The position numbers were made by a program, and so were the translations under genes. Shown in pieces: positions 53,723 to 63,315 of a stretch of 64,000 nt of DNA. The notes under the pieces were generated by a model that was given only the letters and a program-made list of their open reading frames with translations, was not told where the DNA came from and ran no database searches. Each line of letters starts with the position of its first letter. Position 1 is the stretch's first letter. Source of the stretch: an uncultured Lachnospiraceae bacterium (lineage in GTDB: Bacteria; Bacillota; Clostridia; Lachnospirales; Lachnospiraceae); the NCBI GenBank assembly GCA_910579805.1, contig CAJTWM010000001.1:248001-312000 (forward strand). The letters run 5' to 3'.

Positions 53723-54788
53723 GGGCAGCCTCCTTAAAAACCGCTTCGACGATCCGTTCCGCACCCATACCGTCCGTTATGCCGCGCAGATTTTCACCGA
53801 TCTTTTCCCTTTCCTCTTTCGACATTCCCATAAGCCCGCGGATCCTCTCTTCGATCCTTTTATACATCGCTTCTTTGTCTTTCTGATAGTCTCCCGCATA
53901 TTCCATAGCCGTTTTTTCTCCAAAGGTTTTTCCGGGCAGGATCTGGTTAGAAGCAAAAGAGAAACAGACCGTAGGGATCCCCATGGCGCATAGCTCGTAA
54001 AGAGTCGTACCCGCTGCGGAAACCGCTGCGTCGCAGTCCGCCATCAGCTCCCACATATGCCGCACATCACTGTATACCTTCATATTCCCACAGCGTTTCT
54101 CCATAGCCAGCAGTTCCGTTCTGCTCTCCGAAAACCTGCCGCATACAATATGAAGCGTCATGCCCTTTTCTTTTCCGAGTCTTTTTGCAAGCTCCGGGGC
54201 GATCCGGTAAGGATCGGTCCCTCCCGTAGTGATCAGGACCGAACGGAACTTCTCTCTGATCCGGTAAGGCTGCATGATAAACTCCTTTCGGAGAGGCATA
54301 TAACGGCAGCCCTGCAAAGCCCTGCTCCCATTCTTTTCATAAGAAAAATCCGGGCCGTATATATGATAATTGATCACGGTGTCCGCCGGATAAGAAGGAT
54401 CTCCGTGATCCTCCAGCAGCAAAAGCTCCCCCCCGCAGACCCTTTGCAGTCCCTCTTTCAACTCTTTCATATAGGGAACCGTGATCCGGTAGCTGTCTAC
54501 TAAAAGCGCGATTTTGTCATCTTCTGTCTTTTCTGCGTCCTCCCCTTTTTCCGTTAACTTTCTTATTGTTTTAAAAAGGATTGGCAGTTCGCTTTCCATA
54601 TCTGCAAAATCCGTATGGAGCACCTTATAACCCATATTTCTTTCCTGAAGGATCTCCACTGCCGTTTCATCCGCCAGTAGAAATGTAGTTCCGATCCCGG
54701 CTCTTTTCGCCGCCTCCGCAATGGTCAGGCAGCGTGTCAAATGTCCCAATCCCACCTGCTTATTTGCATCCGTTCTTATCAGTAGCAT
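53697..54788 (-). CDS. pseG: UDP-2,4-diacetamido-2,4,6-trideoxy-altropyranose hydrolase
   Basis: GT-B-like hydrolase of 363 residues that removes UDP from the altropyranose precursor in pseudaminic acid synthesis. LIRTDANKQVGLGHLTRCL (3-21) contains the catalytic His16 of the PseG/SpsG family; LITTGGTDPYRIA and SAAGTTLYELCAMGIP form the UDP site. It stands between the PseI and acyltransferase genes. The start has AGAGG upstream. It is longer than the Helicobacter/Campylobacter PseG (about 275-310), mostly through a loop near residues 80-95. Confidence 0.85.
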   Translation of the reverse strand: MLLIRTDANKQVGLGHLTRCLTIAEAAKRAGIGTTFLLADETAVEILQERNMGYKVLHTDFADMESELPILFKTIRKLTEKGEDAEKTEDDKIALLVDSYRITVPYMKELKEGLQRVCGGELLLLEDHGDPSYPADTVINYHIYGPDFSYEKNGSRALQGCRYMPLRKEFIMQPYRIREKFRSVLITTGGTDPYRIAPELAKRLGKEKGMTLHIVCGRFSESRTELLAMEKRCGNMKVYSDVRHMWELMADCDAAVSAAGTTLYELCAMGIPTVCFSFASNQILPGKTFGEKTAMEYAGDYQKDKEAMYKRIEERIRGLMGMSKEEREKIGENLRGITDGMGAERIVEAVFKEAAHEGEGNKL

Positions 54789-54833
54789 GCTGCCGCCTCT
54801 CTCCGGTCCATAACCTTTTCTTTCGTACCCCCG

Positions 54834-55913
54834 TTAAAAACCGTTTCCTTTTCTTTCCTCTTCAAAGCCTTCTATCATCTCCGGCTTTAACGGTTCGCCG
54901 CGTTCAATATCCGCCGCCGCACGTTTTCCCAAAACTTCCGGCAAAAATTTAGGCTTCATACCATATCCGGGACGGATGCTCCTGACATTTTTCCCGCTGA
55001 ACATATCTCCCGCTTTCATATCTTCTACTACAAAAAGCGAACGTCTGAATTTTACATTTTTCTCTTCCTGTTTCTGTACCCCGTATTTTACGACTCCTTT
55101 GGCTGCCTCCACCGCCCTCACCGATTTTACCATTTCCCCAAATTCTTCTGCTGTCATGGAAAAGGAAGAATCGGGGTTTTCGATTTCCCTGCTGATGCAG
55201 AAATGCTTTTCTATCAGATTTGCCCCCAGCGCCACCCCGATCTCTGCGCTGAAAGAACCCATGGAATGATCGGAAAGCCCTACAGGAATCCGGAAACGCT
55301 CTTTCATATCGGCGATCGTGGACAAGTACATTTCCTCCGGTTTTGCCGGATAAGCGCTGCTGCATTTCATAATGGCAAGCTGCCTGTTTCCCGTTTCGTA
55401 AACGGCCGCCACCGCCTCCCCGATCTCTTCCAGCGTCCCGATTCCGGTCGACATAATGATCGGTTTTCCTTTTGACGCTACATATTGAAGCAACGGAATA
55501 TCAATCATTTCAAAAGAAGCGATCTTATAAAAGCTACAGCCGATCTCTTCCAAAAAATCTACCGCACTGCAGTCAAAGGGTGTGGAAAAGAAATCGATTC
55601 CGGCCTTTTTCGCCTCTTCAAGCAGCTCTGCCTGCCACTCCCAGGGGGTATATGCCTTTCCGTACAACTGATAAAGGTTTTCCCCCTCCCATGTTCCGTC
55701 CTTTATTTGAAAATATGGCTTATCACAGTCGATCGTGATGGTGTCCGGCGTATAGGTCTGTATTTTTATACAATCCGCTCCCGCCTCTTTTGCCGCATGG
55801 ATCAGTTCCTTGGCCCTCTCCATACTGCCCGCATGATTGCCTGACATTTCCGCTATGATATAGGCGGGATGCCCATCCCCTATCGCGCGGCCGTTGATTT
55901 GAAAACTATGCAT
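54834..55913 (-). CDS. pseI: Pseudaminic acid synthase
   Basis: NeuB-family synthase of 359 residues, which condenses the trideoxy altrose with phosphoenolpyruvate. IIAEMSGNHAGSM, FSTPFD, IIMSTGIGTLEE, KCSSAYPA, GLSDHSMG and EKHFCISRE form the barrel. A C-terminal SAF domain (about 295-355, FVVEDMKAGDMFSG … PGYGMKPKFL) is intact, unlike the NeuB-like gene at 2792. AAAGGAG precedes the start at 55913. Confidence 0.9.
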   Translation of the reverse strand: MHSFQINGRAIGDGHPAYIIAEMSGNHAGSMERAKELIHAAKEAGADCIKIQTYTPDTITIDCDKPYFQIKDGTWEGENLYQLYGKAYTPWEWQAELLEEAKKAGIDFFSTPFDCSAVDFLEEIGCSFYKIASFEMIDIPLLQYVASKGKPIIMSTGIGTLEEIGEAVAAVYETGNRQLAIMKCSSAYPAKPEEMYLSTIADMKERFRIPVGLSDHSMGSFSAEIGVALGANLIEKHFCISREIENPDSSFSMTAEEFGEMVKSVRAVEAAKGVVKYGVQKQEEKNVKFRRSLFVVEDMKAGDMFSGKNVRSIRPGYGMKPKFLPEVLGKRAAADIERGEPLKPEMIEGFEEERKGNGF

Positions 55914-56035
55914 AAATCGGTCTCCTTTCCTGCCAGCGTACCTGCCGCATTTGTCCAAGCGTCAAACCGGTACGCTAAAGTGTGTTTGAAAAATCCTTCC
56001 CGTCATCTGCCGCAGTAAACCGCGTCTCCGAAACG

Positions 56036-57082
56036 TTAAATCAGTCTGCGCAGAACCGGCGCTTTTTGTAAGATCAATACCAATACCGCCGTAACTGCCG
56101 CGACCAAAACCACTACTGCCGGAACTGCCAGAAAAGCGGGGGCAAAAAGAGTGTCTAAACCCGCCAGATTCAAAAGATGCAGGATAAACGGATGTAATAG
56201 GTAAACGCCGAAAGTAAGCGACGCCCCTTTTGAAAGCCATTTATGTTCTTTCACTTCAATATGTTTACATAATATAAAAATACAGGTACAGGCCACGAAC
56301 GCATTCACTGCCATGGTATCGTTTAAAATAATGGAAAGCTCTCCCGTCTTCTCCGAATAAAAATTACAAACATAAACTTCAACCGCAAAGCTAAAAACCG
56401 CAGCCGCCGCCACTATTCCCAAATACTTCGGTTTCAGTTCCGGCAGAAATTCATGAAGCGTATGTCCCAAGATAAAATAACCGATATAACCGAGAAACAT
56501 CACATTGGGAAAGTGTCCATAAAGGCTTGCCACAATCGTTTTATAAGGAAATTCAAATTTAAGCGCGGTAGGCAGCACGATCCCGATCCCAAAAAACAGC
56601 AGCAAAAACAGAACGCATTTTTCCCTATCCTTCGTAAATTCCTTGATAAACGGAACGATCAGATACAGCGAGATCATCATCGGCAGAAACCAAAGATGAT
56701 AGATTCCCCTGCTTAACAGGCTTTCCAGTACAATCTCCTGTTTTATGTTTTCAAAATTCCACGCCGCGCCGCTTTCTATAAAATTGACCGTATTATAAAA
56801 AAGAAACCAGAAAAAATAAAGGACCGCCAATCTGCCCGCTTTTTTCAAATACAGATCTTTCACGCCGTAAAAATGTTCCTCCGACAAAATAAGGCTGCCG
56901 CTGATCATCACAAACAACGGGACGCCCAATATGGAAAAACAGTCAAAGCCATTCATTATTTTAAAATTTACGCTTCTAACATCCAGCGTTTCCAGACAGA
57001 GCGCCGAAACATGGACGCCCACCACCATCACACAGGCTATGATCCTTACGAGATCAAGATAAGCCGTTCGTTCTTTCTCCAT
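56036..57082 (-). CDS. Acyltransferase-3 family membrane protein
   Basis: Membrane protein of 348 residues with about ten helices: YLDLVRIIACVMVVGVHVSA (Arg and His), CFSILGVPLFVMISGSLIL and GIYHLWFLPMMISLYLIVPF. It likely O- or N-acylates a sugar or lipid-linked glycan. It lies between pseF and pseI, so an acyl decoration on pseudaminic acid is possible. GGGAG precedes the ATG in a sequence like the SD-hairpin tail (CATACGGACGGGAG) but without the stem. Confidence 0.85.
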   Translation of the reverse strand: MEKERTAYLDLVRIIACVMVVGVHVSALCLETLDVRSVNFKIMNGFDCFSILGVPLFVMISGSLILSEEHFYGVKDLYLKKAGRLAVLYFFWFLFYNTVNFIESGAAWNFENIKQEIVLESLLSRGIYHLWFLPMMISLYLIVPFIKEFTKDREKCVLFLLLFFGIGIVLPTALKFEFPYKTIVASLYGHFPNVMFLGYIGYFILGHTLHEFLPELKPKYLGIVAAAAVFSFAVEVYVCNFYSEKTGELSIILNDTMAVNAFVACTCIFILCKHIEVKEHKWLSKGASLTFGVYLLHPFILHLLNLAGLDTLFAPAFLAVPAVVVLVAAVTAVLVLILQKAPVLRRLI

Positions 57083-57101
57083 AGATGCTCCCGTCCGTAT
57101 G

Positions 57102-57812
57102 TCATTCTTTCTGTTCCAAAAGAATACGGTACTTCATCTCCGCAATCTTCCAGTCTTCTATCGTATCGATGTCCTGCACCGTCATTTCCTCCATAAAGAC
57201 CGGAAATGTATTCTGCATGATCATTTTTCCTTCTTTCAGAAACCGTTCCGTATTCAGGCAGTAAAACTGCCCGCAGTCATGATACAGCGGTTCCAGATCC
57301 TGAGAACGGCAGTTCATATATTCTTCCCATTTTGCCTGAAGCCGCCCGTCCCTTACCGCAACGCAGCGTTGGGGCGGAAAGGAAAATCTTACCACCGGCA
57401 TCACGCTGTCCGCATGGTTCTCTAAAAGGATCTCCATTGCCTCCTTCAGCTTTTCTCCGGTTACAAAGGGCGCCGTCGGATAAATACAGCAAATATGGGT
57501 AAAATACTTTCCCCGTTTTCCATACTCCTCCAGCACTTCTTTTAATACGTCGGCCGTCGTAGCAAAATCATCCGACGTTTTGGCGCTCCTAAGAAAAGGT
57601 ACCTCCGCGCCATAATCTTTCCCGACCCGGGCAATCTCTCCGTCATCCGTAGAAACCATGATCTCGTCAAATATTCCCGCTTTTTTAGCCGCTTCGACGG
57701 AATAAGCCAGAATCGGTTTCCCGCAAAATTCTTTGATATTTTTATGAGGAATTCTCTTGCTCTGTCCTCTGGCCGTGATGACCGCAAGCATATCTATACT
57801 TTTGTCCGACAT
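57102..57812 (-). CDS. pseF: Pseudaminic acid cytidylyltransferase
   Basis: CMP-sugar synthetase of 236 residues that activates pseudaminic acid with CTP. AVITARGQSKRIPHKNIKEF near the N-terminus, STDDGEIA, CCIYPTAPF and VQDIDTIEDW match NeuA/PseF. The start is put at 57812 (AAAGGA, six bases) rather than a GTG six codons earlier. Unlike the cytidylyltransferase at 7895 it has no phosphatase domain. Confidence 0.88.
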   Translation of the reverse strand: MSDKSIDMLAVITARGQSKRIPHKNIKEFCGKPILAYSVEAAKKAGIFDEIMVSTDDGEIARVGKDYGAEVPFLRSAKTSDDFATTADVLKEVLEEYGKRGKYFTHICCIYPTAPFVTGEKLKEAMEILLENHADSVMPVVRFSFPPQRCVAVRDGRLQAKWEEYMNCRSQDLEPLYHDCGQFYCLNTERFLKEGKMIMQNTFPVFMEEMTVQDIDTIEDWKIAEMKYRILLEQKE

Positions 57813-57865
57813 TTTCTTCCTTTCCTCCACATTATCATAACCGCATCCCCAATCCTTACTTCATC

Positions 57866-59062
57866 TTAAGGTTTCCTGTACGCCGCAACTACCTTTTCCA
57901 CCCCACGGATCACACTGTCCACATCTTCATCCGTAAGAGAATAGTAGAGGGGAAGGCTCAATTCTTCTTCATAGAGCTTCTCCGCCTCCGGACATAATCC
58001 CCGCTTATAGCCGAGTTTTTCATAATAAGGCATATAGTAGACAGGAATATAATGTACGTTGCAGCAGATGTTCTCCGCTTCCAAAGCCCGAAAGAAACCC
58101 AACCGGTCTACGGAAAGTTTTTCCGGTCTGATACGCAGGATGTATAAATGTCCGGTGGTATCCGACTCAGGGATCTCTTCCTGCACAAAAAGTTCCGGTA
58201 TTTTTTGGAAAGCTTCGTTATATTTTGCTACGATCTCTTTTCTTCTCCGGCTGAACAGCGGCAGCTTGTCAAGCTGGCTGATCAGCAGCGCCGCCTGTAT
58301 ATCCGTGATCCGGTAATTCCATCCAAGATCCAGCATTTCATAATACCAGGGGCCTTCGCTTTCCCTCTGCATCAAAGAAGGGTTTCTCGTAATACCGTGG
58401 GTGCGGTAAAGGAGCAGTTTTTCATAAAGCTCCCTGTTGTCGGTGAGGACCGCGCCCCCCTCTCCTCCTGTCACCGTTTTGACTGGATGAAAACTGAACG
58501 TAGTCATGTCGGCAATAGAACCGACCGGCTTTCCCTTATATTTTGTGCCGATAGAATGAGCGGCGTCTTCAATCAAAAACAGACCGTTTTTGCGGCAGAT
58601 GTGAAGCAACTCGTCCAGCTTCGCTGCCTGTCCCGTAAAGTCCACGGCAACTACCGCTTTCGTATGCGCCGTTACTTTTTTTTCCACTTCCTCAGGGGAT
58701 ATATTATAAGTTTTCGGATCGATGTCGGCAAAGACCGGCATCCCGCCGCAATAACGGGCGCAGTTTGCGCTTGCCGCAAAGGTCATCGGCGTAGTAATGA
58801 CCTCGTCCCCCTCGCCGATTCCGGCTGCAAGACAGGCAATATGGAGAGCTGCCGTTCCGTTACTGACCGCCACCGCATATTTTGCGCCTGTAAGCCGGCA
58901 GAGCTTTTCTTCCAGCTCTCCGATTTTCGGCCCGCAGGTCAGCGCTTCGCTGACAAGCACTTGGGAAACCGCCTCCACGTCCGCTTCGTCTATATATTGA
59001 TGTCCGTAAAATATCTTTGTCTCCCTTACCGGTTTTCCGCCGTTGATCGCCAATTCTTCCAT
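57866..59062 (-). CDS. pseC: UDP-4-amino-4,6-dideoxy-N-acetyl-altrosamine transaminase
   Basis: PLP aminotransferase of 398 residues of the DegT/DnrJ/EryC1 family. VSNGTAALHIACLA, IEDAAHSIGTKYKG and TFSFHPVKTVTGGEGG with the PLP-binding Lys are present; NYRITDIQAALLISQLDK is the typical PseC dimer region. The start at 59062 is fixed by GGGAG five bases upstream, carried by SD-hairpin copy 7, and by the match of EELAINGGKPVRE to the usual N-terminus. The longer frame to 59224 covers the hairpin. Confidence 0.9.
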   Translation of the reverse strand: MEELAINGGKPVRETKIFYGHQYIDEADVEAVSQVLVSEALTCGPKIGELEEKLCRLTGAKYAVAVSNGTAALHIACLAAGIGEGDEVITTPMTFAASANCARYCGGMPVFADIDPKTYNISPEEVEKKVTAHTKAVVAVDFTGQAAKLDELLHICRKNGLFLIEDAAHSIGTKYKGKPVGSIADMTTFSFHPVKTVTGGEGGAVLTDNRELYEKLLLYRTHGITRNPSLMQRESEGPWYYEMLDLGWNYRITDIQAALLISQLDKLPLFSRRRKEIVAKYNEAFQKIPELFVQEEIPESDTTGHLYILRIRPEKLSVDRLGFFRALEAENICCNVHYIPVYYMPYYEKLGYKRGLCPEAEKLYEEELSLPLYYSLTDEDVDSVIRGVEKVVAAYRKP

Positions 59063-59066
59063 ATTT

Positions 59067-59131
59067 ACTCCCATCCGTCCGCTTTTGCGGACACTCAAAT
59101 CAGAGCGGTTGAACGTGTATTTCTTCCAACC
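59067..59131 (-). repeat. SD-hairpin repeat, copy 7 with a second stem-loop
   Basis: Minus-strand perfect stem GTCCGC-AAAA-GCGGAC (59067-59101), then GGATGGGAGTAAAT before the pseC ATG. Upstream of it is a further stem (GGTTG … CAACC, 59107-59131). The whole is very similar to copy 8 at 63316-63380. Confidence 0.75.
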
Positions 59132-59230
59132 TTTCCTCTCTCTGTACGATAAGGGACAGCTTTGACCGTCCCTCTTCCTATATGTCAAGTATCTTTTCTT
59201 ACCTGCAAACATAGGGAAATGCAAACCTGC

Positions 59231-60223
59231 TTAATGTGCGTCTACGGTTTTCAGTAATTCCCTGATCTGTTCCACGCTCAGCCATTCCGCATTATTGCCC
59301 GAACTGTAGGAAAATCCTTCCGGTACTTTTTTTCCTGTAGGAACCGGGCGTTTTTTCTCACTCCATACCATTTGCGGATAAACGATAAAATGTTTGTCAT
59401 ATTCATAAGTGGTCAGGGAATCTTCCACCGTCACCATGATCTCATGAAGCTTTTCCCCTTCTCTGATACCGACCTCCGGCTTCTGGCATCCGGGCAGCAT
59501 GGCCTCCGCCAGGTCCGTTACTTTGAAAGAAGGGATCTTACTGATAAAAGTTTCTCCTCCTCTGGCCTCTTCCAAGGCTTTAATGACCAGCTCCACTCCC
59601 TGCGTAAGACTGATCCAAAAACGGGTCATGCGATAGTCGGTAATTGGCAGCTCTTTGCCGCCGTTGTCGATGATATTTTGGAAAAATGGGATGACAGAAC
59701 CGCGGCTTCCTGCAACATTGCCGTAACGCACGATGGAAAAACTAATATCTTTATTTCCCGCATAGGCGTTGGCCGCAACAAAAAGCTTGTCGGATACTAA
59801 TTTCGTGCCGCCGTATAAGTTTACGGGATTAACGGCTTTATCCGTGGAAAGAGCCACTACTTTTTTCACATTACTGTCCAAGGATGCGTCGATCACATTC
59901 TGCGCGCCGTTAATATTGGTCTTGATCGCCTCGTTAGGGTTATACTCGCAGGCAGGCACCTGCTTTAAAGCCGCCGCATGGATGACATAATCCACGCCTT
60001 CCAACGCCCGCTTTAAACGGTCTTTGTCGCGCACGTCCCCAATAAAGAAACGTAGTTTTTCCTGATACCGTTTAAAATCATTTGCCATAATAAACTGTTT
60101 AAATTCGTCGCGGGAATAAATAATGATCTTTTTCGGTTCATAATGCTCCAATACATATTGTGTAAAGCACCTCCCGAAAGAACCTGTCCCGCCTGTAATC
60201 AAAATTGTTTTATTATTTAACAT
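59231..60223 (-). CDS. pseB: UDP-N-acetylglucosamine 4,6-dehydratase (inverting)
   Basis: Short-chain dehydratase of 330 residues, the first enzyme of pseudaminic acid synthesis. ILITGGTGSFGRCFTQYVLE, YSRDEFKQF, LSTDKAVNPVNLYGGTK with the catalytic Tyr and Lys, and IVRYGNVAGSRGSVIPFF are specific to the PseB/FlaA1 group. GAGG with a five-base spacer places the start at 60223. It heads the pse genes; the region upstream holds a possible promoter and a stem-loop. Confidence 0.92.
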   Translation of the reverse strand: MLNNKTILITGGTGSFGRCFTQYVLEHYEPKKIIIYSRDEFKQFIMANDFKRYQEKLRFFIGDVRDKDRLKRALEGVDYVIHAAALKQVPACEYNPNEAIKTNINGAQNVIDASLDSNVKKVVALSTDKAVNPVNLYGGTKLVSDKLFVAANAYAGNKDISFSIVRYGNVAGSRGSVIPFFQNIIDNGGKELPITDYRMTRFWISLTQGVELVIKALEEARGGETFISKIPSFKVTDLAEAMLPGCQKPEVGIREGEKLHEIMVTVEDSLTTYEYDKHFIVYPQMVWSEKKRPVPTGKKVPEGFSYSSGNNAEWLSVEQIRELLKTVDAH

Positions 60224-60337
60224 AGATTCCTCATTTCCGCGAATTTTTCGCAATATTTTCTGCAACGTTTTCTGTCCGGTTTATACGTTTTACTTTGCTT
60301 GCCCTTCTCTTATCACAATTTATTCCTAAAACACCTT

Positions 60338-60346
60338 ATTTTACCA
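60338..60346 (-). promoter_or_regulatory. Weak extended -10 promoter before pseB
   Basis: TGGTAAAAT on the minus strand; a -35 at 17 bases is only TGGAAT. It lies in the 261-base gap between the GT2 gene and pseB and could start the pse transcript. Confidence 0.3.
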
Positions 60347-60427
60347 TAACGCGGCGGTAAATTCCAGTGGTCCGCTTACTTTCCTGTAATCGCCCGTTAT
60401 CTTCCCGCGTGTTTCCCCCTTGTGTAC

Positions 60428-60467
60428 ATTCCTGCTGCCTCCGCCTTACGGCAGAAGAAAGCAGAAT
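60428..60467 (-). other. Stem-loop between GT2 and pseB genes
   Basis: Minus-strand ATTCTGCT … AGCAGGAAT forms an outer stem with one bulge around TCTGCC-GTAA-GGCGGA, whose loop is a GNRA type. No T-run follows, so it is not a typical terminator. It may protect or process the RNA between GT2 and pseB. Confidence 0.4.
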
Positions 60468-60484
60468 CCGGCGGACTGACACGT

Positions 60485-61522
60485 TTACCGGAATTTCTCC
60501 CGCAGCCGCCTGCGCACTTCCCTGTATCCGTTTAGCGCCCTATAATAGATCAGGAACAGCACGGAAGACCTCATATGACAGCGTATCAGTCTCTTCTGCT
60601 CTTCGTCATAGGCCTGTATATAGTAAGGATTTCTCTGAAAATCGGGAAACTCTTCTCTCATCCCGGCCTCCATTTTCTTCAGAAAACCGATCTTGACCCG
60701 CTCTTTTCCCACTACATAAGAAAATAGCGTGTTTACATAATACAGTTCCGTAAAACGGTATTCCAATTCCTGTTTATAGGGTTCGTAGAATCCCGCCTTT
60801 TTACACCACTCCACCAGCATTTTTCCTGTAGTAAGCCTGTCCTCGCATTTGGAAAGGCTGATATGATGAACCGTAGACGCGTCATGCTGGTAATAATAAT
60901 AGAGCGGCTCGTCTACCAATTCAAAATGCTTAAAATGCAGCATCCATACAGGCGCGGCGCAATTATCCTCATAGAAGACTTTTTCAGGAAACCGCAGGCC
61001 ATATTTGTCGATCACTTCCTTTTTATAGATTTTGATGACCATGCTCCCCGGTCTTTTCATCAACAGCTTATACTGTGCCGGCCCTAAGATCCCCGTCTGC
61101 TCCTCCGTATTATTGACGACAACCCTTCCCGGTTCCATAGATTGTTTCCCCGTGATCTGGTATTGGCAGCCTGTCACATCGGCTCCGGTCTCTTCCGCCT
61201 TTCTTAAAAGCTTTTCATACATATCGGAGGCCGCAAAATCATCGCTGTCAAAAAAGCCCAGCCATTCTCCCTTTGCATACCTGATTCCCAGATTTCTGGC
61301 CGCCCCCTGTCTTCCGTTTTCTTTTGTCTGCAACACCCGTATTTTTTCAGGATGCCGCTCTTCATATTGTTTTAGTATCTGATAAGAACCGTCGGTTGAT
61401 ACGTCGTCCACACAAAGAATTTCATAATCTTCCGCCGTCTGCGCAAGCAGTGAATTTAAACAATATTCCAGTTTTCCTCCTGCCGCCATATTATAGACGG
61501 GTACAATGATCGTGAGTTTCAT
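60485..61522 (-). CDS. GT2-family glycosyltransferase
   Basis: GT-A enzyme of 345 residues: LTIIVPVYNMAAGGKLEYCL, VDDVSTDGS (38-46), GRQGAARNLGIRYAKGEW (70-87) and DSDDF (92-96), then YEDNCAAPVW. The start at 61522 is decided by GGAGG with a five-base spacer; the longer frame to 61588 overlaps the exporter gene. It is the last gene of the right-hand group. Confidence 0.9.
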   Translation of the reverse strand: MKLTIIVPVYNMAAGGKLEYCLNSLLAQTAEDYEILCVDDVSTDGSYQILKQYEERHPEKIRVLQTKENGRQGAARNLGIRYAKGEWLGFFDSDDFAASDMYEKLLRKAEETGADVTGCQYQITGKQSMEPGRVVVNNTEEQTGILGPAQYKLLMKRPGSMVIKIYKKEVIDKYGLRFPEKVFYEDNCAAPVWMLHFKHFELVDEPLYYYYQHDASTVHHISLSKCEDRLTTGKMLVEWCKKAGFYEPYKQELEYRFTELYYVNTLFSYVVGKERVKIGFLKKMEAGMREEFPDFQRNPYYIQAYDEEQKRLIRCHMRSSVLFLIYYRALNGYREVRRRLREKFR

Positions 61523-61562
61523 ATATGCCTCCATAGTACGGGACCGGTTATCCTTCCTCTTT

Positions 61563-63311
61563 TTATCGTTCCCGTGCGATCTTTCCATTTTCTACGCGGT
61601 AGACCATGTCACATTTTTCAATAGTCTGCAGCCGGTGCGCAATAATCACAAGTGTTTTCCTCCCATGCAGCCTGTTGATTGCCTCCATGATCGCCCCCTC
61701 TGTCTCATTATCCAGCGCGGAAGTAGCCTCGTCCAATATCAGAAGCTCCGGATCGTTATACAAAGCCCTTGCAATACCGATCCTCTGTCTTTGCCCGCCC
61801 GAAATACGGATGCCTCTTTCCCCCACGCCAGTATGCACCCCTTCCGGGAGTCCTTTTACAAATTCGTCAAGCTGCGCCTCTTTCATCGCATACCAAAGTT
61901 TATCTTCGTCGATCTCTTCTTCCGGCACGCCAAAGGCCACATTCTGTCTGATATCTGTATTAAGCAATGTGATCATCTGCGGAATATACCCGATGTTCTT
62001 CAGCCACTCCCTATAATGTTCCATTACATTTACGCCGTCCGCCGTAATGTTCCCTTCTTTCAGTTTTAAAAGCCCTAACAGAATATCTACCACGGTAGTT
62101 TTTCCGGCTCCCGAGCCGCCCACGATACCGATGGAAGTACCGACCTGAATCGTCAGGTCCGCCTTGTCAAAGATCAGCTTCTCCGTATTCGGATAAGCGT
62201 AAGTAATGCCCTGCAGCCTGATCTCCTTTGTAACGGGAAGTTTTTCACTAGCCTCCTTTACATAGGACATATCCACTTTTTCCTCGCTGATATCTTCTAC
62301 CAGATTATCGCTGACATTCATAAAGAACGGCTCGCAGTAAGCAATCTGGGTCAGCTGGTTGTTGATTCTGCTGGCGGAAGGCATGAGACGCATGGCGGCC
62401 GTTGCAAACGCGCCCAAGATCGTGATCATATCCGCCACATTTACATCGGCAAGCACCAGTACCAGCATATATGCCACCATACCGGCAATACAGACCGTCT
62501 CGATCAAAAGCTTAGGCGCGCTGCTGAAAAGATTCAGACGTTCCATTGCCGCCACAAAACCACGGCCCTGCTTCATGTATTCCTTTACAAAATACTGCTC
62601 TTTTCCGGCGACTTTCACTTCTTTAATCCCGCATACTGCCTGTGAGATCCATTCATACATAGACGCGCCGTAATCCTGATTTTCTTTTCCGGTACGGTTC
62701 ATGATCGGTTTGATGATTTTTTTGATCACAAGCAAAGTAAGTACCAAAAGCGTCGCGATCACTACCGTCATAAGCGGATCCATGGCAAGCAGTACTACTC
62801 CCAACGTAAGAAAAACGATCGTCTCGGAGACCACCTGCAGCAATGCGAGGATCAGACCGTACATATTATTTACGTCCGCAGCGATACTTCTTTGGATCAC
62901 CGCCGTATCCGCATTTAAAAAGTATTCGTAATCTTTTTTAATATAGCTTTTTAAAAGCCGTTGGGCGGTATAAAACTGATTCGTGTATACAAAATGATAC
63001 ATCCTTTTCTGCTGAAAGAACAAAAACAGGTTTTTACATATAAACGCAAGGATCAGCGCCGTCATCACGACAACCGTAAGCTGTTTCGGAGTCGTAATAT
63101 GGAAGACTTCATAAAACTTTGCTACAATCTCATATTTTTCCCCGAATCTCTCCATAGAATCAGGAGACAGGATCACTGAAATAACAGGAATCACAAGGCC
63201 GATACTGAGCGCCTCCAATATAGCCCCGATCAGCATCAATACCAGTAAAACCCCCATCTGCTTTTTTTGGGATTGATTCATCAACTTCATTAATTTGTTA
63301 TAGATTTTCAT
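61563..63311 (-). CDS. ABC exporter, lipid-linked glycan flippase type (PglK-like)
   Basis: Half-transporter of 582 residues: six-helix membrane domain, Walker A GGSGAGKTT, ISGGQRQRIGIARAL and LLILDEATSALD. The third such exporter in the window and near-identical in layout to the ones at 10072 and 31301. The start at 63311 is served by the GGGAG of SD-hairpin copy 8; the longer frame to 63347 would translate the hairpin. Confidence 0.88.
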   Translation of the reverse strand: MKIYNKLMKLMNQSQKKQMGVLLVLMLIGAILEALSIGLVIPVISVILSPDSMERFGEKYEIVAKFYEVFHITTPKQLTVVVMTALILAFICKNLFLFFQQKRMYHFVYTNQFYTAQRLLKSYIKKDYEYFLNADTAVIQRSIAADVNNMYGLILALLQVVSETIVFLTLGVVLLAMDPLMTVVIATLLVLTLLVIKKIIKPIMNRTGKENQDYGASMYEWISQAVCGIKEVKVAGKEQYFVKEYMKQGRGFVAAMERLNLFSSAPKLLIETVCIAGMVAYMLVLVLADVNVADMITILGAFATAAMRLMPSASRINNQLTQIAYCEPFFMNVSDNLVEDISEEKVDMSYVKEASEKLPVTKEIRLQGITYAYPNTEKLIFDKADLTIQVGTSIGIVGGSGAGKTTVVDILLGLLKLKEGNITADGVNVMEHYREWLKNIGYIPQMITLLNTDIRQNVAFGVPEEEIDEDKLWYAMKEAQLDEFVKGLPEGVHTGVGERGIRISGGQRQRIGIARALYNDPELLILDEATSALDNETEGAIMEAINRLHGRKTLVIIAHRLQTIEKCDMVYRVENGKIARER

Positions 63312-63315
63312 TTTT

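Noticed and set aside
58148..59152. Plus-strand open frame of 334 codons opposite pseC
   Set aside because: It is antisense to a clear PLP aminotransferase, is rich in His, Arg and Cys, has no recognisable domain, and has no ribosome site at its start.
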